Below are positions 1-7,629 of a DNA stretch of 48,065 nt, piece after piece. The notes under the pieces are model-generated. The model ran no database searches, was not told where the DNA came from, and saw only the letters and a program-made list of their open reading frames with translations. A program made the translations under genes and the position numbers. Every line of letters begins with the position of its first letter. Position 1 is the first letter of the stretch. The stretch is from Castellaniella sp041675725 (GTDB lineage Bacteria; Pseudomonadota; Gammaproteobacteria; Burkholderiales; Burkholderiaceae_B), in contig NZ_JBAYTI010000021.1 of NCBI RefSeq assembly GCF_041675725.1, forward strand, positions 1 to 48,065, read 5' to 3'.

Positions 1-148
1 CCGCGTGCTCGGCGAGTCCGTCACCATGGTCATCGGCGTCATCTTCATCCTTTGCGTCATGGCGTTTCGCCGCGGCATCGTCGGCGAGTGGCTGCACTGG
101 CGCCAGCGCCGCGCCGCGGGGGGGCAGGCGGCCGCCAGCCAGCCATGA
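1..148 (+). CDS. C-terminal end of a LivM-like ABC transporter permease (partial)
   Basis: The frame is open from the window edge (first full codon at base 2) to a TGA at 146-148. It encodes a hydrophobic segment (TMVIGVIFILCVMAF) followed by RRGIVGEWLHWRQRR and a basic, alanine-rich tail. A final membrane helix followed by an RRGIVG-type motif is the usual C-terminus of LivM permeases of branched-chain amino acid-type importers. Only about 48 residues are visible, so the substrate is unknown and the assignment rests on this short signature. The gene converges on hyuB, leaving about 9 bases between the stop codons. Confidence 0.55.
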   Translation, partial: RVLGESVTMVIGVIFILCVMAFRRGIVGEWLHWRQRRAAGGQAAASQP

Positions 149-157
149 ACCCGGGGG

Positions 158-1849
158 CTAGGCTTGCGAGCCGTCCGACGGCTCGTGGGCGCCCCAACCC
201 CCACCCCCTGCGGTGACCATCACCAGGCGGTCTCCTTTCATCAGCCGGTGCGGGCCGCTCTTGGCAACCAGTTCGCGCCGGGCGCCGTCGGCGGACTCGA
301 TGCAGAAACGCGCAAGGGCCCCCGCCGAGCCGCCCGAGCTGCCGGCGGCTGGTGTCTTCGTACGCTCGCCGAGCACCGAGGCACGGACGTGGTCGGTCAA
401 TACCTCGATCGTCTTGCGTACCCCGTCGCCGCCTGGATGGCGGCCGCTGCCGCCTGACCCGCGCACGATCCCATACTCGATGAAGCGCACCGGCATGCTG
501 GCCTCCATGCCTTCGATCGGCAGGTTCATGGTGTTGCCCATATGCACGCGGTGCCCGCTGATACCGCGGCCCGCCGCCGTGGCACCCATGCCGCCGCCGA
601 TGGTTTCGTAATGCACGAACGGCCTGTGGCTTTCGGGGACCACCCCGCCCATGGTGTAGACGCAGGCCGACCCATAGCTGCCGGCACAGGCCAGCTGTGG
701 ATAGGCTTCGCCCAACGCCCCCAGGAGCATGTCGGCCATGCGGTTCGCGGTCTCGGTATTGGCCGCCACCACCGGGTGGGGATATGCCGCATGGACGATG
801 GAGTTCTCTGGGGCAATGATCTCCACCCCCGCGTAAACGCCCGAATTCGGCGAGATATCGCCCCCCAGGAAACTCAGCACGGTATAGAACACGGCTGAAG
901 CCGTCACCGGCAAAGGCGCATTGATCGGACCCGCCACGCAAGGCGAGGAGCCCGTGAAATCAAAAATCAGGCGCACCCCCGTTTTCTTGATCCGGACCCT
1001 GACCAAAGGCGCCGCATCCGGATCGACGCCATCGCTGTCCAGGGTTTCTTCGCGCACGACCTCGGCATCCGGCAGGTCGCGCAGCCGCGCCTCGACCAGG
1101 CGACGGCTGTAGGCCTGCGTATCCGCCATGATGCGGGTGATGACGTTTGTTCCGTAGCGCGCGCACAGTTCGATCACCCGTTCGGTTGCCCGTTTGTGGC
1201 CAGCCAGGGCCGCGTGGAAATCCCCCTTGCGGTCGCCCGGCACCCGCACATTCGCCAGAATCAGCCGCAATACGTCTTCGCGTACGGCCCCTTCGTCGAG
1301 AATCCGGATGGGCGGGATCCGCAAGCCCTCTTTGATGATCTCATCCGACACGCTCGAGCTGCCGGCGGCGATGCCGCCGATGTCCGGCCAATGGATGCGG
1401 CTGAGCGCAAACCCCACCAGGATGCCCTGGGAAAAGATGGGTGTGAGCAGCGACATGTCCGGCAGATGCGTACCCCCTTCATAGGGATCGTTGAGGAGGA
1501 CCCCATCCCCGTCCCGCCAGGTCTCTGGCGGATAGTATTTCAGGGCCGCCTGCCCCGTGTAGCGTGCAGCGCCCAGATGCACCGGGATGTCGACCCCTTG
1601 TGCGATCACGTTGCAGCGCACGTCGAGCAAGGCACAGGACAGGTCCGCCGACAGGCTGAGCAGCGGAGAAAACGACGTGCGCATGATGATGCTTTTCATT
1701 TCGGCGCAAATGGCATGCAAGGCGCTGTTGACCACCTCGAACGTGACCGGGTCCTGCTCCAGCACGCCCGGCCCCAACGGCGCATCCGCCGGTCCGGATG
1801 GCGCCATCCCATCCTTGCCATATTCTTGTCCGTATTTTTTCGAGGCCAT
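158..1849 (-). CDS. hyuB: Hydantoinase B/oxoprolinase family protein (HyuB)
   Basis: This protein of about 563 residues is the beta subunit type of the ATP-dependent hydantoinase/5-oxoprolinase/acetophenone carboxylase family. It opens with the typical segment QDPVTFEVVNSALHAICAEM and carries the family blocks LLNDPYEGGTHLPDM and RIHWPDIGG. The C-terminus is glycine-rich (VTAGGGGWG), as is usual. The chosen ATG at 1847-1849 lies 4 bases after the hyuA stop and follows GGTG, so the pair is translationally linked; an upstream in-frame start would overlap hyuA. With HyuA it would hydrolyse or carboxylate a cyclic amide or ketone at the expense of ATP in the cytoplasm. The family includes N-methylhydantoinase, 5-oxoprolinase and acetophenone carboxylase, and the sequence alone does not decide the substrate. 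Confidence 0.85.
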   Translation of the reverse strand: MASKKYGQEYGKDGMAPSGPADAPLGPGVLEQDPVTFEVVNSALHAICAEMKSIIMRTSFSPLLSLSADLSCALLDVRCNVIAQGVDIPVHLGAARYTGQAALKYYPPETWRDGDGVLLNDPYEGGTHLPDMSLLTPIFSQGILVGFALSRIHWPDIGGIAAGSSSVSDEIIKEGLRIPPIRILDEGAVREDVLRLILANVRVPGDRKGDFHAALAGHKRATERVIELCARYGTNVITRIMADTQAYSRRLVEARLRDLPDAEVVREETLDSDGVDPDAAPLVRVRIKKTGVRLIFDFTGSSPCVAGPINAPLPVTASAVFYTVLSFLGGDISPNSGVYAGVEIIAPENSIVHAAYPHPVVAANTETANRMADMLLGALGEAYPQLACAGSYGSACVYTMGGVVPESHRPFVHYETIGGGMGATAAGRGISGHRVHMGNTMNLPIEGMEASMPVRFIEYGIVRGSGGSGRHPGGDGVRKTIEVLTDHVRASVLGERTKTPAAGSSGGSAGALARFCIESADGARRELVAKSGPHRLMKGDRLVMVTAGGGGWGAHEPSDGSQA

Positions 1850-1853
1850 GATT

Positions 1854-3929
1854 TCACCCACCAGAAAGCTTGAAGATGACACTGCCGTCGGCCTGTACGC
1901 TGGCCACGGTATCTTGGGGCACCCAGATCGTCGAGCCCGAATGATCGATCAATACCGGGCCCCGCAGGGACTGGCCGGCGCAGTCTCGCGCCCGATGAAC
2001 GGGAACCTGATGCGTGTGTCCGTCGGCGTCCAGATAGGCGCGCACTTGATGGGCACCGCCGTCGACGGTGGCGGGGGCTGGATCGAACAAGCGCTCGCCC
2101 TGCATCTTGAGTGGCAGACTGGCCACCAGATGAATGTTCACCAGCTCGATGCGCGAGCCCGACAAATCGAAGCCGAATTCGTCCTGGTAGGCGGCCCGGA
2201 AACGCTGCTCGATCAAGGCCACGGCCGGCATGGGGTCGTGCACTTCGCCCAGCGACACCCGCAGCTCGAAGAGTTGCCCGACGAAACGCAAATCGGCGAA
2301 GCGCTGGTACTGCGCCTGCGCAGCATCCGCCGATTCAGCCGCAAGCAGACCGGCCACCTTGCTTGCCAGGCCCTCGAAGGCCGCGACCACGGCGGCCGGA
2401 TCGAGCGCCTCGAGCGGCTGCAACAGGGTGGCCGACACGTCATGCCGCACCTCGCCAAGCACCGCGCCCAACGCGGAAAAGATCCCGGACTGGGGTGGAA
2501 TCAGTACATCGCGCACGCCCACCTCGGCCCCGACCAGGGCGGCATGCAACGGCCCCGCACCCCCCGAAGCCAGGAGGGAGAATTCGCGCGGGTCGTAGCC
2601 GCGGCGCACGGTAGCCAAACGCACCATCTCCGTCATGTTGGCAACAGCAATCTCGATGATGGCATGCGCGGCCCGGGCCAGCGACCAGCCCATGGGCTGT
2701 GCGATGTGGCGTTCGATGGCCCCGACCGCCGCATCGCGCGAAAAATGGATCCCGGTGCCCTCGAACGTCTCGCTGCTCAGCGTGCCGATCACGGCATGCG
2801 CGTCGGTCACGGTCGGCCGTTGTCCGCCCTTGCCATAGCAGGCCGGCCCCGGATCCGCGCCGGCGCTGTCAGGCCCCACCTTGGGTACGCCGCCTGGATC
2901 GATCCAGGCAATGCTGCCGCCCCCGGCGCCGACCTCTACGATATCGAGCACCGCACTGCGTATGGGATAGCCACCCACGTTGCGCCCGCCCTCGAGCCGA
3001 TCTGCATGGAATTCGTCTGTGACCCTGGGTTGATAATCATGAATCACGCCGGCTTTGGCGGTCGTGCCCCCCATATCGAACGCAATGAGATTGGGCCGGC
3101 CGGTCACCCGGGCATAGGCCTGTGTCGCAATCATGCCCGCTGCCGGGCCCGATTCGATGAGGTGCACCGGATAGCGCTGCGCGTTGTCGGGCGACGTCAG
3201 GCCGCCGTTGGACTTGACCACCATCAGGCTGCGCACCCCCAGCCGGCGGGTTTCGTGATCGAGCCGTCGAACGTAGCGCTGCACGGCCGGGCCGATGTAC
3301 GCATTGACCACCGTCGTGCTGGTGCGCTCATATTCGCGAAACTCGGGGCATACGTCGTGAGACACGGAAATGAAGTGATCCGGAAACGCCTGCCGCAGTG
3401 CGGCGGCGAGCCGGGCTTCGTGGACCGGATTGGCGTAGGCATGCAGGCAGGAAATGGCAAACGCCTCGGCATCGGCTGCCCGGACCTGTTCGACCAGGGA
3501 CTCGACGCCCGCCAGTGGCTGAACGATGGCGCCCCGGGCATCCAGCCGTTCGTGCACCCCGAAACGCCGTTCGTGCGGCACCAGCGGTTCGGAGACCCGA
3601 ACGTCCAGGTGATAAAGCGTGGGCCTGTCCTGGCGGCGCAGTTCGATCACGTCGGTAAAACCCTGCGTGGTCAACAGCGCGACCCGTGCCCCTTTCCTCT
3701 GGATCAGCGTGTTGGTGCCTACGGTCGTGCCATGGCATACGATGGCGCCCTGCAGCGGACGGATCTCCGAGAGGCGCTGCAAGGCGTCGATGACGGCGTC
3801 GGCCGGGTCCTCGGGTGTGGAGGGTACCTTGAACGTCGCCACGATCTGCCCGCTGGCGGGCGCCAGGGCGATCACGTCCGTGAATGTACCCCCTACGTCG
3901 ATACCAATCAGCATGGTCTGATCTTCCAT
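1854..3929 (-). CDS. hyuA: Hydantoinase A/oxoprolinase family protein (HyuA)
   Basis: This 691-residue protein is the ATP-binding alpha subunit partner of HyuB. The N-terminus MLIGIDVGGTFTDVIAL is the actin/hexokinase-fold phosphate-binding motif of the family. A second block, LIAFDMGGTTAK, in mid-protein and the segment VGAGGGSIAWID are also characteristic. The length is typical of separate HyuA subunits, not of fused eukaryotic-type oxoprolinases. The start at 3929 is 14 bases after the aminotransferase stop; an internal ATG at 3914 (sixth codon, preceded by GGAAG) is a credible alternative. The gene is in an operon with the aminotransferase upstream and hyuB downstream, so the three probably act in one catabolic route for a nitrogenous compound. 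The substrate is not identifiable. Confidence 0.88.
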   Translation of the reverse strand: MEDQTMLIGIDVGGTFTDVIALAPASGQIVATFKVPSTPEDPADAVIDALQRLSEIRPLQGAIVCHGTTVGTNTLIQRKGARVALLTTQGFTDVIELRRQDRPTLYHLDVRVSEPLVPHERRFGVHERLDARGAIVQPLAGVESLVEQVRAADAEAFAISCLHAYANPVHEARLAAALRQAFPDHFISVSHDVCPEFREYERTSTTVVNAYIGPAVQRYVRRLDHETRRLGVRSLMVVKSNGGLTSPDNAQRYPVHLIESGPAAGMIATQAYARVTGRPNLIAFDMGGTTAKAGVIHDYQPRVTDEFHADRLEGGRNVGGYPIRSAVLDIVEVGAGGGSIAWIDPGGVPKVGPDSAGADPGPACYGKGGQRPTVTDAHAVIGTLSSETFEGTGIHFSRDAAVGAIERHIAQPMGWSLARAAHAIIEIAVANMTEMVRLATVRRGYDPREFSLLASGGAGPLHAALVGAEVGVRDVLIPPQSGIFSALGAVLGEVRHDVSATLLQPLEALDPAAVVAAFEGLASKVAGLLAAESADAAQAQYQRFADLRFVGQLFELRVSLGEVHDPMPAVALIEQRFRAAYQDEFGFDLSGSRIELVNIHLVASLPLKMQGERLFDPAPATVDGGAHQVRAYLDADGHTHQVPVHRARDCAGQSLRGPVLIDHSGSTIWVPQDTVASVQADGSVIFKLSGG

Positions 3930-3943
3930 GGCGGGACCCGGCG

Positions 3944-5071
3944 TCAGACGCGGCTCGGCGCGCGGACTTCGGACAAGGCCCGCAGGAAGCGGTCCATGTG
4001 TTTCTGCAGATTCAGGTCTACCCGCAGATACCGGTCGCCCAGCCCCAGAATGTCATTGCCGTCCTTGACGATGACGCCCTGCTCGAGCAGCTGGTGAAAC
4101 ACATCGCTCGCGCCCAGGGCGGGGTCCAGGATTTCTGTCAGGAAGAAATTCGAGCGCGAGCCGGGCACCATGCGGAAACGGTCCATGCCCGCCATCCGGG
4201 CCTGCACGTCGGCCCGGCTGTCGGAGATGGTCTGCACCGCGCGCGCGACGTGCGCATCGTCTTCAATGCCGGCCACGCCACCGGCGATTTGCAGCTGCCC
4301 CATGTTCCAGGTCGGCTTGATGCGCCTGAGCGGCTCGATCAGGGCGAGGTTGCGCGCCATGCCGAAGCCGATACGCAAGCCCGCCAGACCATAGGCCTTG
4401 GAGAACGTGCGCAGCACGATCAGGTTCGGGTAATCGCGCAGCAGGTGCGCGCTGCCGGGCGTTTCACTGTAGTGGATATAGGCCTCGTCCAGTACGACCA
4501 GCGTGCGGGGATCCGCAGATTCACACACCCGGCGGATGTCCGCTTCCGGCAGCAGGCGCCCGCTGGGGTTGTGGGGCGTGGTCAGGAAGGCGATGCGGGG
4601 GCGTTCGCGCTGCATCAGGGCGATGTAGCGATCCATCTCGAACGTGAAATCCTTGCCCATGGGCGCGTAAATGGGACGCCGGCCTTCGCAGGTCGCGTAG
4701 ATTCGATACAGGGGAAAGCACAGTTCGTGCATGAGCACGGCCTCATCGGGCCCGGCAAAGGCCCGTATCACCATCGAGATCACTTCGGTCTCGCCCGAAC
4801 CGCACACGACCCCGTCGGGATCGAGGTCGAATTTCTTGGCAATGGCGATGCGCAGGGCCTGTGCAGTCCAGTCTGGATACACGGACAGGCGCCCCAGAGC
4901 GGCTTCTACGGCGGCCCGCGCCTTGGGCGACGCGCCATGGGGATTTTCGGCCGACCCGAGCTTGGCCACGTCGGCCAATGGAATGCCGTACGTGTTGGCC
5001 ACGTATTCGGCCGACAGGCCCGGCACGTAGAGTTCGCCGTCGATCAGTGCCCGCAGGCTTGGTTGTACCAT
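3944..5071 (-). CDS. HisC-like class I/II PLP aminotransferase
   Basis: This 375-residue protein belongs to the histidinol-phosphate aminotransferase-like branch of fold-type I PLP enzymes. Visible hallmarks are SAENPHGASP near the N-terminus, the TTPHNPSGRLLP substrate/PLP block, VVLDEAYIHY with the PLP-binding aspartate, and RTFSKAYGLAGLRIGFG carrying the Schiff-base lysine. The ATG at 5069-5071 is preceded by GGGAG at good spacing. It is the first gene of the hyuA-hyuB operon and divergent from a MocR-type regulator. This context argues for a catabolic aminotransferase acting on the substrate or product of the HyuAB enzyme, not for histidine biosynthesis; a true HisC role cannot be excluded from sequence alone. 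Confidence 0.85.
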   Translation of the reverse strand: MVQPSLRALIDGELYVPGLSAEYVANTYGIPLADVAKLGSAENPHGASPKARAAVEAALGRLSVYPDWTAQALRIAIAKKFDLDPDGVVCGSGETEVISMVIRAFAGPDEAVLMHELCFPLYRIYATCEGRRPIYAPMGKDFTFEMDRYIALMQRERPRIAFLTTPHNPSGRLLPEADIRRVCESADPRTLVVLDEAYIHYSETPGSAHLLRDYPNLIVLRTFSKAYGLAGLRIGFGMARNLALIEPLRRIKPTWNMGQLQIAGGVAGIEDDAHVARAVQTISDSRADVQARMAGMDRFRMVPGSRSNFFLTEILDPALGASDVFHQLLEQGVIVKDGNDILGLGDRYLRVDLNLQKHMDRFLRALSEVRAPSRV

Positions 5072-5107
5072 CGATTATTCTCCCGAAAGCAGACTAGTTT
5101 TAATGTT

Positions 5108-5147
5108 GATATTATGTAGTATTATTCGAGGGGTCAACCAGTATTAT
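5108..5147. promoter_or_regulatory. Direct repeats in the divergent promoter, candidate MocR operator
   Basis: The A/T-rich gap between the aminotransferase and the regulator carries three direct repeats: GATATTAT at 5108-5115, AGTATTAT at 5118-5125 and AGTATTAT at 5140-5147. Start-to-start spacings are 10 and 22 bases, about one and two helical turns. MocR/GabR/PdxR-type regulators are known to bind spaced direct repeats near divergent promoters, so this is a plausible operator. Binding is inferred. Confidence 0.5.
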
Positions 5148-5153
5148 GAGTGA

Positions 5154-6668
5154 ATGTCCATGAAAACACCGGACCGGGCAGCCAGGCGCCGGCGCACCGG
5201 GCAGGCGGCTCAGCCGGCAGACCCGGCACCCGCGCCGCGCCAGGCCCTCATCGGCACCTGGGCGCCACGGCTCGAGCCGGACGGCATCCCCAAATATGTC
5301 GCTGTCTCGCAAGCCATCCAGCAGGGCGTGGAACGCGGCGACCTGGCGCCCGGTCTGCGCCTGCCCCCCCAACGCGACATCGCGCGCTATCTGGGGGTGA
5401 CCATTGCCACCCTCACCAAGGCGATCAATCTGGCCACCCATCAAGGCCTGGTGCATGCCAAGCCCGGCAGCGGGACTTTCATTGCCATGGGGCCGGCCAG
5501 CGGGCCCCCATCCGCCCGTACCGACACCGGCGGCCCCCTGGCAGAATCTTCGCGCGACCTGTCTTTGAATGCGCCGCCCGCTTCGCTGGTACACGATATT
5601 CTGCACGACAATCTCCAGGAGCTGGCGGCCGAGGGCCCAGCCTCCAACTGCCTCGACTATGATCCGATTCCGGGCGATATCCGTCATCGCCAGGCGGCCT
5701 GCCACTGGCTGGCGATGCGCGGGCTGACGATGGCCCCCGAGCAGGTCCTGATCACCCAGGGGGCCCATGAAGGCTTGCTGGCCTGCCTGTCGGCACTGAC
5801 ACAGCCTGGGGACACGGTGCTCTGCGAGCAGCTGAACTACACTGGCTTGCGGCGCATCGGCCAACTGCTGCGCATCCGCCTCGTGGGGATCCGGGTCCAC
5901 CGTGAAGGATTGTGCCCGGCCAGCCTGCGCAAAGCGCTGCAGCAGCACAGCCCCAAAGCCATTGTGTGCACGCCGGTCATGCACAACCCCACCACGGCGA
6001 CCTACTCCACCGCCAATCGGCGCCTGCTCTGCCAACTGGCCAGGTCGGCCAACGTACCCATCATCGAAGACGACATCTACGGGCTCCTGGGCGGCGACAC
6101 CGCCCCGCCCCCGCTGATGGCGCAAGTGCCCGACCATGGCATTCTCGTCACCAGCCTGTCCAAGACCGTCGCCGCCGGGTTGCGCATCGGATACCTGGCC
6201 GCAGGCAGCCACTGGATACCGCAGCTGCGCGACGCCCTGTTCAATCTGGGCTGGACGGCCCCGACCCTGCAGATGCACTTTGCCACCCGGCTCATCGAGT
6301 CGGGCCGGGCCCGCCTATGCATCGACAGGCACCGGGGCGAGGCCCGGCGCCGGGTCGACCTGGCCCGGCGCATTCTGGGCGAATTCCTGCACACGCCCGG
6401 CGACGCCTCCAGCTACCACGTCTGGGTCGACACGGGCCAGATCCGGCCCGACGACCTAAGCGCCGAGCTCTACCGGGAAGGCATCCAGGTCTCGCCCGCA
6501 TCCCATTTCCTGGTCGCCGATGATCTCATCCCGGACGGTGCCACCCCGCATGCGCTGCGCCTGAGCCTGGGCAGATCGCCCGACCTCCAGACCCTGGAAC
6601 TGCCATTACAGTTGATCGCGCACAGAATTTCCAGCGGCAAGGCGTCGGCGTTGGGTTCCATCGCCTGA
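5154..6668 (+). CDS. MocR-family transcriptional regulator (GntR wHTH + aminotransferase domain)
   Basis: This 504-residue protein joins an N-terminal GntR winged helix (about residues 45-112, with LPPQRDIARYLGVTIATLTK) to a fold-type I aminotransferase-like domain. The latter contains CTPVMHNPTTATYS, IIEDDIYG and SLSKTVAAGLRIGYLAAG, which holds the PLP lysine. This is the MocR/GabR/PdxR architecture, in which PLP or a PLP adduct of an amino compound acts as effector. It is divergent from the aminotransferase-hyuA-hyuB operon and probably controls it through the repeats at 5108-5147. The first 35 residues are a basic, proline/alanine-rich leader. ATGs at 5154 and 5160 are both possible starts, and the first is used here. 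Confidence 0.88.
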   Translation: MSMKTPDRAARRRRTGQAAQPADPAPAPRQALIGTWAPRLEPDGIPKYVAVSQAIQQGVERGDLAPGLRLPPQRDIARYLGVTIATLTKAINLATHQGLVHAKPGSGTFIAMGPASGPPSARTDTGGPLAESSRDLSLNAPPASLVHDILHDNLQELAAEGPASNCLDYDPIPGDIRHRQAACHWLAMRGLTMAPEQVLITQGAHEGLLACLSALTQPGDTVLCEQLNYTGLRRIGQLLRIRLVGIRVHREGLCPASLRKALQQHSPKAIVCTPVMHNPTTATYSTANRRLLCQLARSANVPIIEDDIYGLLGGDTAPPPLMAQVPDHGILVTSLSKTVAAGLRIGYLAAGSHWIPQLRDALFNLGWTAPTLQMHFATRLIESGRARLCIDRHRGEARRRVDLARRILGEFLHTPGDASSYHVWVDTGQIRPDDLSAELYREGIQVSPASHFLVADDLIPDGATPHALRLSLGRSPDLQTLELPLQLIAHRISSGKASALGSIA

Positions 6669-6707
6669 GCCAGCGTCGTATCGTCTGAACAACGAACGAG
6701 ACCTCTC

Positions 6708-6812
6708 ATGCAATCCATGCTCCTCACCCTGCACGATCCCCACACGGCACGCGGCTTCTATGACGCCGGGCTATGGCATGAGCCGGTGCGCTACCGGGCC
6801 GATGCCGGCTGA
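6708..6812 (+). pseudogene. 5' remnant of an acyl-CoA synthetase gene
   Basis: A 34-codon reading frame (ATG 6708, TGA 6810-6812) begins 39 bases after the MocR stop. Residues LTLHDPHTARGFYDAGLW match LTLHDPATSKAYYARGLW at the N-terminus of the intact AMP-forming ligase at 25004-26620 in 11 of 18 positions, without gaps. After the tryptophan the similarity stops and the frame ends. The end overlaps the 3' end of the oppositely oriented hydrolase gene (6791-7585). I read it as the truncated start of a paralogous ligase gene cut by the arrival of the neighbouring cassette or by a deletion. A functional short peptide is unlikely. Confidence 0.6.
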
Positions 6813-7585
6813 CGCCCCGAAAGGAATCGGTCGAGAATATCAGCATACTGCTGCGCATCATCCATATATGGAATATGCCCGTACGGCAGATGGATCCTTT
6901 CGGCCCCATAGATGGCTTGATGCAGATGCTGGCCCATGTGCGCAGGGGTCGCCTTATCGTGTTCTCCGGTGATGACCAAGGTCTGCGCGTCGATTTGATG
7001 CAGACCGGGCCTGTAATCCATGGCCACGATGGCTTCGCACCAACGGCAGTAGCTCTCGTCATCGCACGCCAGGAAATCCCGCACCGCCACGGCGAATCTT
7101 TCATTGCTCGATACGGTCGACGATTCGATGAAAAACCGCCCAACCACCTGCGCCGCCACAAAAGCAATGCCAAACTTCCGAATCAACGCCGCGCGCTCGA
7201 TCAAGTGCTCGGGGCTGACATAGGATGAGGTGTTGGACAAAATGATTTTGTCGAGCCTGTGGGGATGATGGATGGCGAGGTCGAGAATCGTCATCCCGCC
7301 AATCGATACCCCGCAGACGTTCGCCTTGTCCCAGGATACGGCGTCCATGACGGCCAGCACGTCGGCCGCATTATCCGATATGCGCAGTTCGCCAGAATAC
7401 GAGGCGGATTGGCCGTGTCCAGACTTGTCGATGCGCAGCAAATGGTATTTGCCTGCCAGAATCGCCACGACCTCGTTCCAGGAACCCAGTGAGGTGCCCA
7501 AAGAGTTCAGGAGCACCAGCCTCGGCCCCTGAGCATTGCCATCGAGCTGGTAATAAATCGATCTGTCTTTGCTTGTGATGAACAT
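6791..7585 (-). CDS. Alpha/beta hydrolase, 3-oxoadipate enol-lactonase-like
   Basis: This 264-residue protein has the alpha/beta-hydrolase fold. The nucleophile elbow is GVSIGG with Ser94. The likely acid is Asp210 in TGEHDKATP and the catalytic histidine is His237 in YGHIPYMDD. The N-terminal pattern (LVLLNSLGTSLGSW, then RIDKSGHGQS) resembles PcaD-type enol-lactonases and related C-C or ester hydrolases. It is the last gene of the monooxygenase-liv-GMC operon, 44 bases after the GMC oxidoreductase. It may hydrolyse a lactone, ester or diketone formed by the oxidoreductase. Its 3' end overlaps the acyl-CoA synthetase remnant, so the original end of this gene may lie at a recombination joint. 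Confidence 0.8.
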   Translation of the reverse strand: MFITSKDRSIYYQLDGNAQGPRLVLLNSLGTSLGSWNEVVAILAGKYHLLRIDKSGHGQSASYSGELRISDNAADVLAVMDAVSWDKANVCGVSIGGMTILDLAIHHPHRLDKIILSNTSSYVSPEHLIERAALIRKFGIAFVAAQVVGRFFIESSTVSSNERFAVAVRDFLACDDESYCRWCEAIVAMDYRPGLHQIDAQTLVITGEHDKATPAHMGQHLHQAIYGAERIHLPYGHIPYMDDAQQYADILDRFLSGRQPASAR

Positions 7586-7629
7586 GGGTATGGATCCATA
7601 TGTCAGGGTTGAAGTCGGGCCGCCGCACG

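Noticed and set aside
1587..4097. Very long open frame on the plus strand opposite hyuB/hyuA
   Set aside because: Its product has no family character. Long antisense frames are expected in GC-rich DNA, and the minus strand encodes two clearly recognisable proteins.
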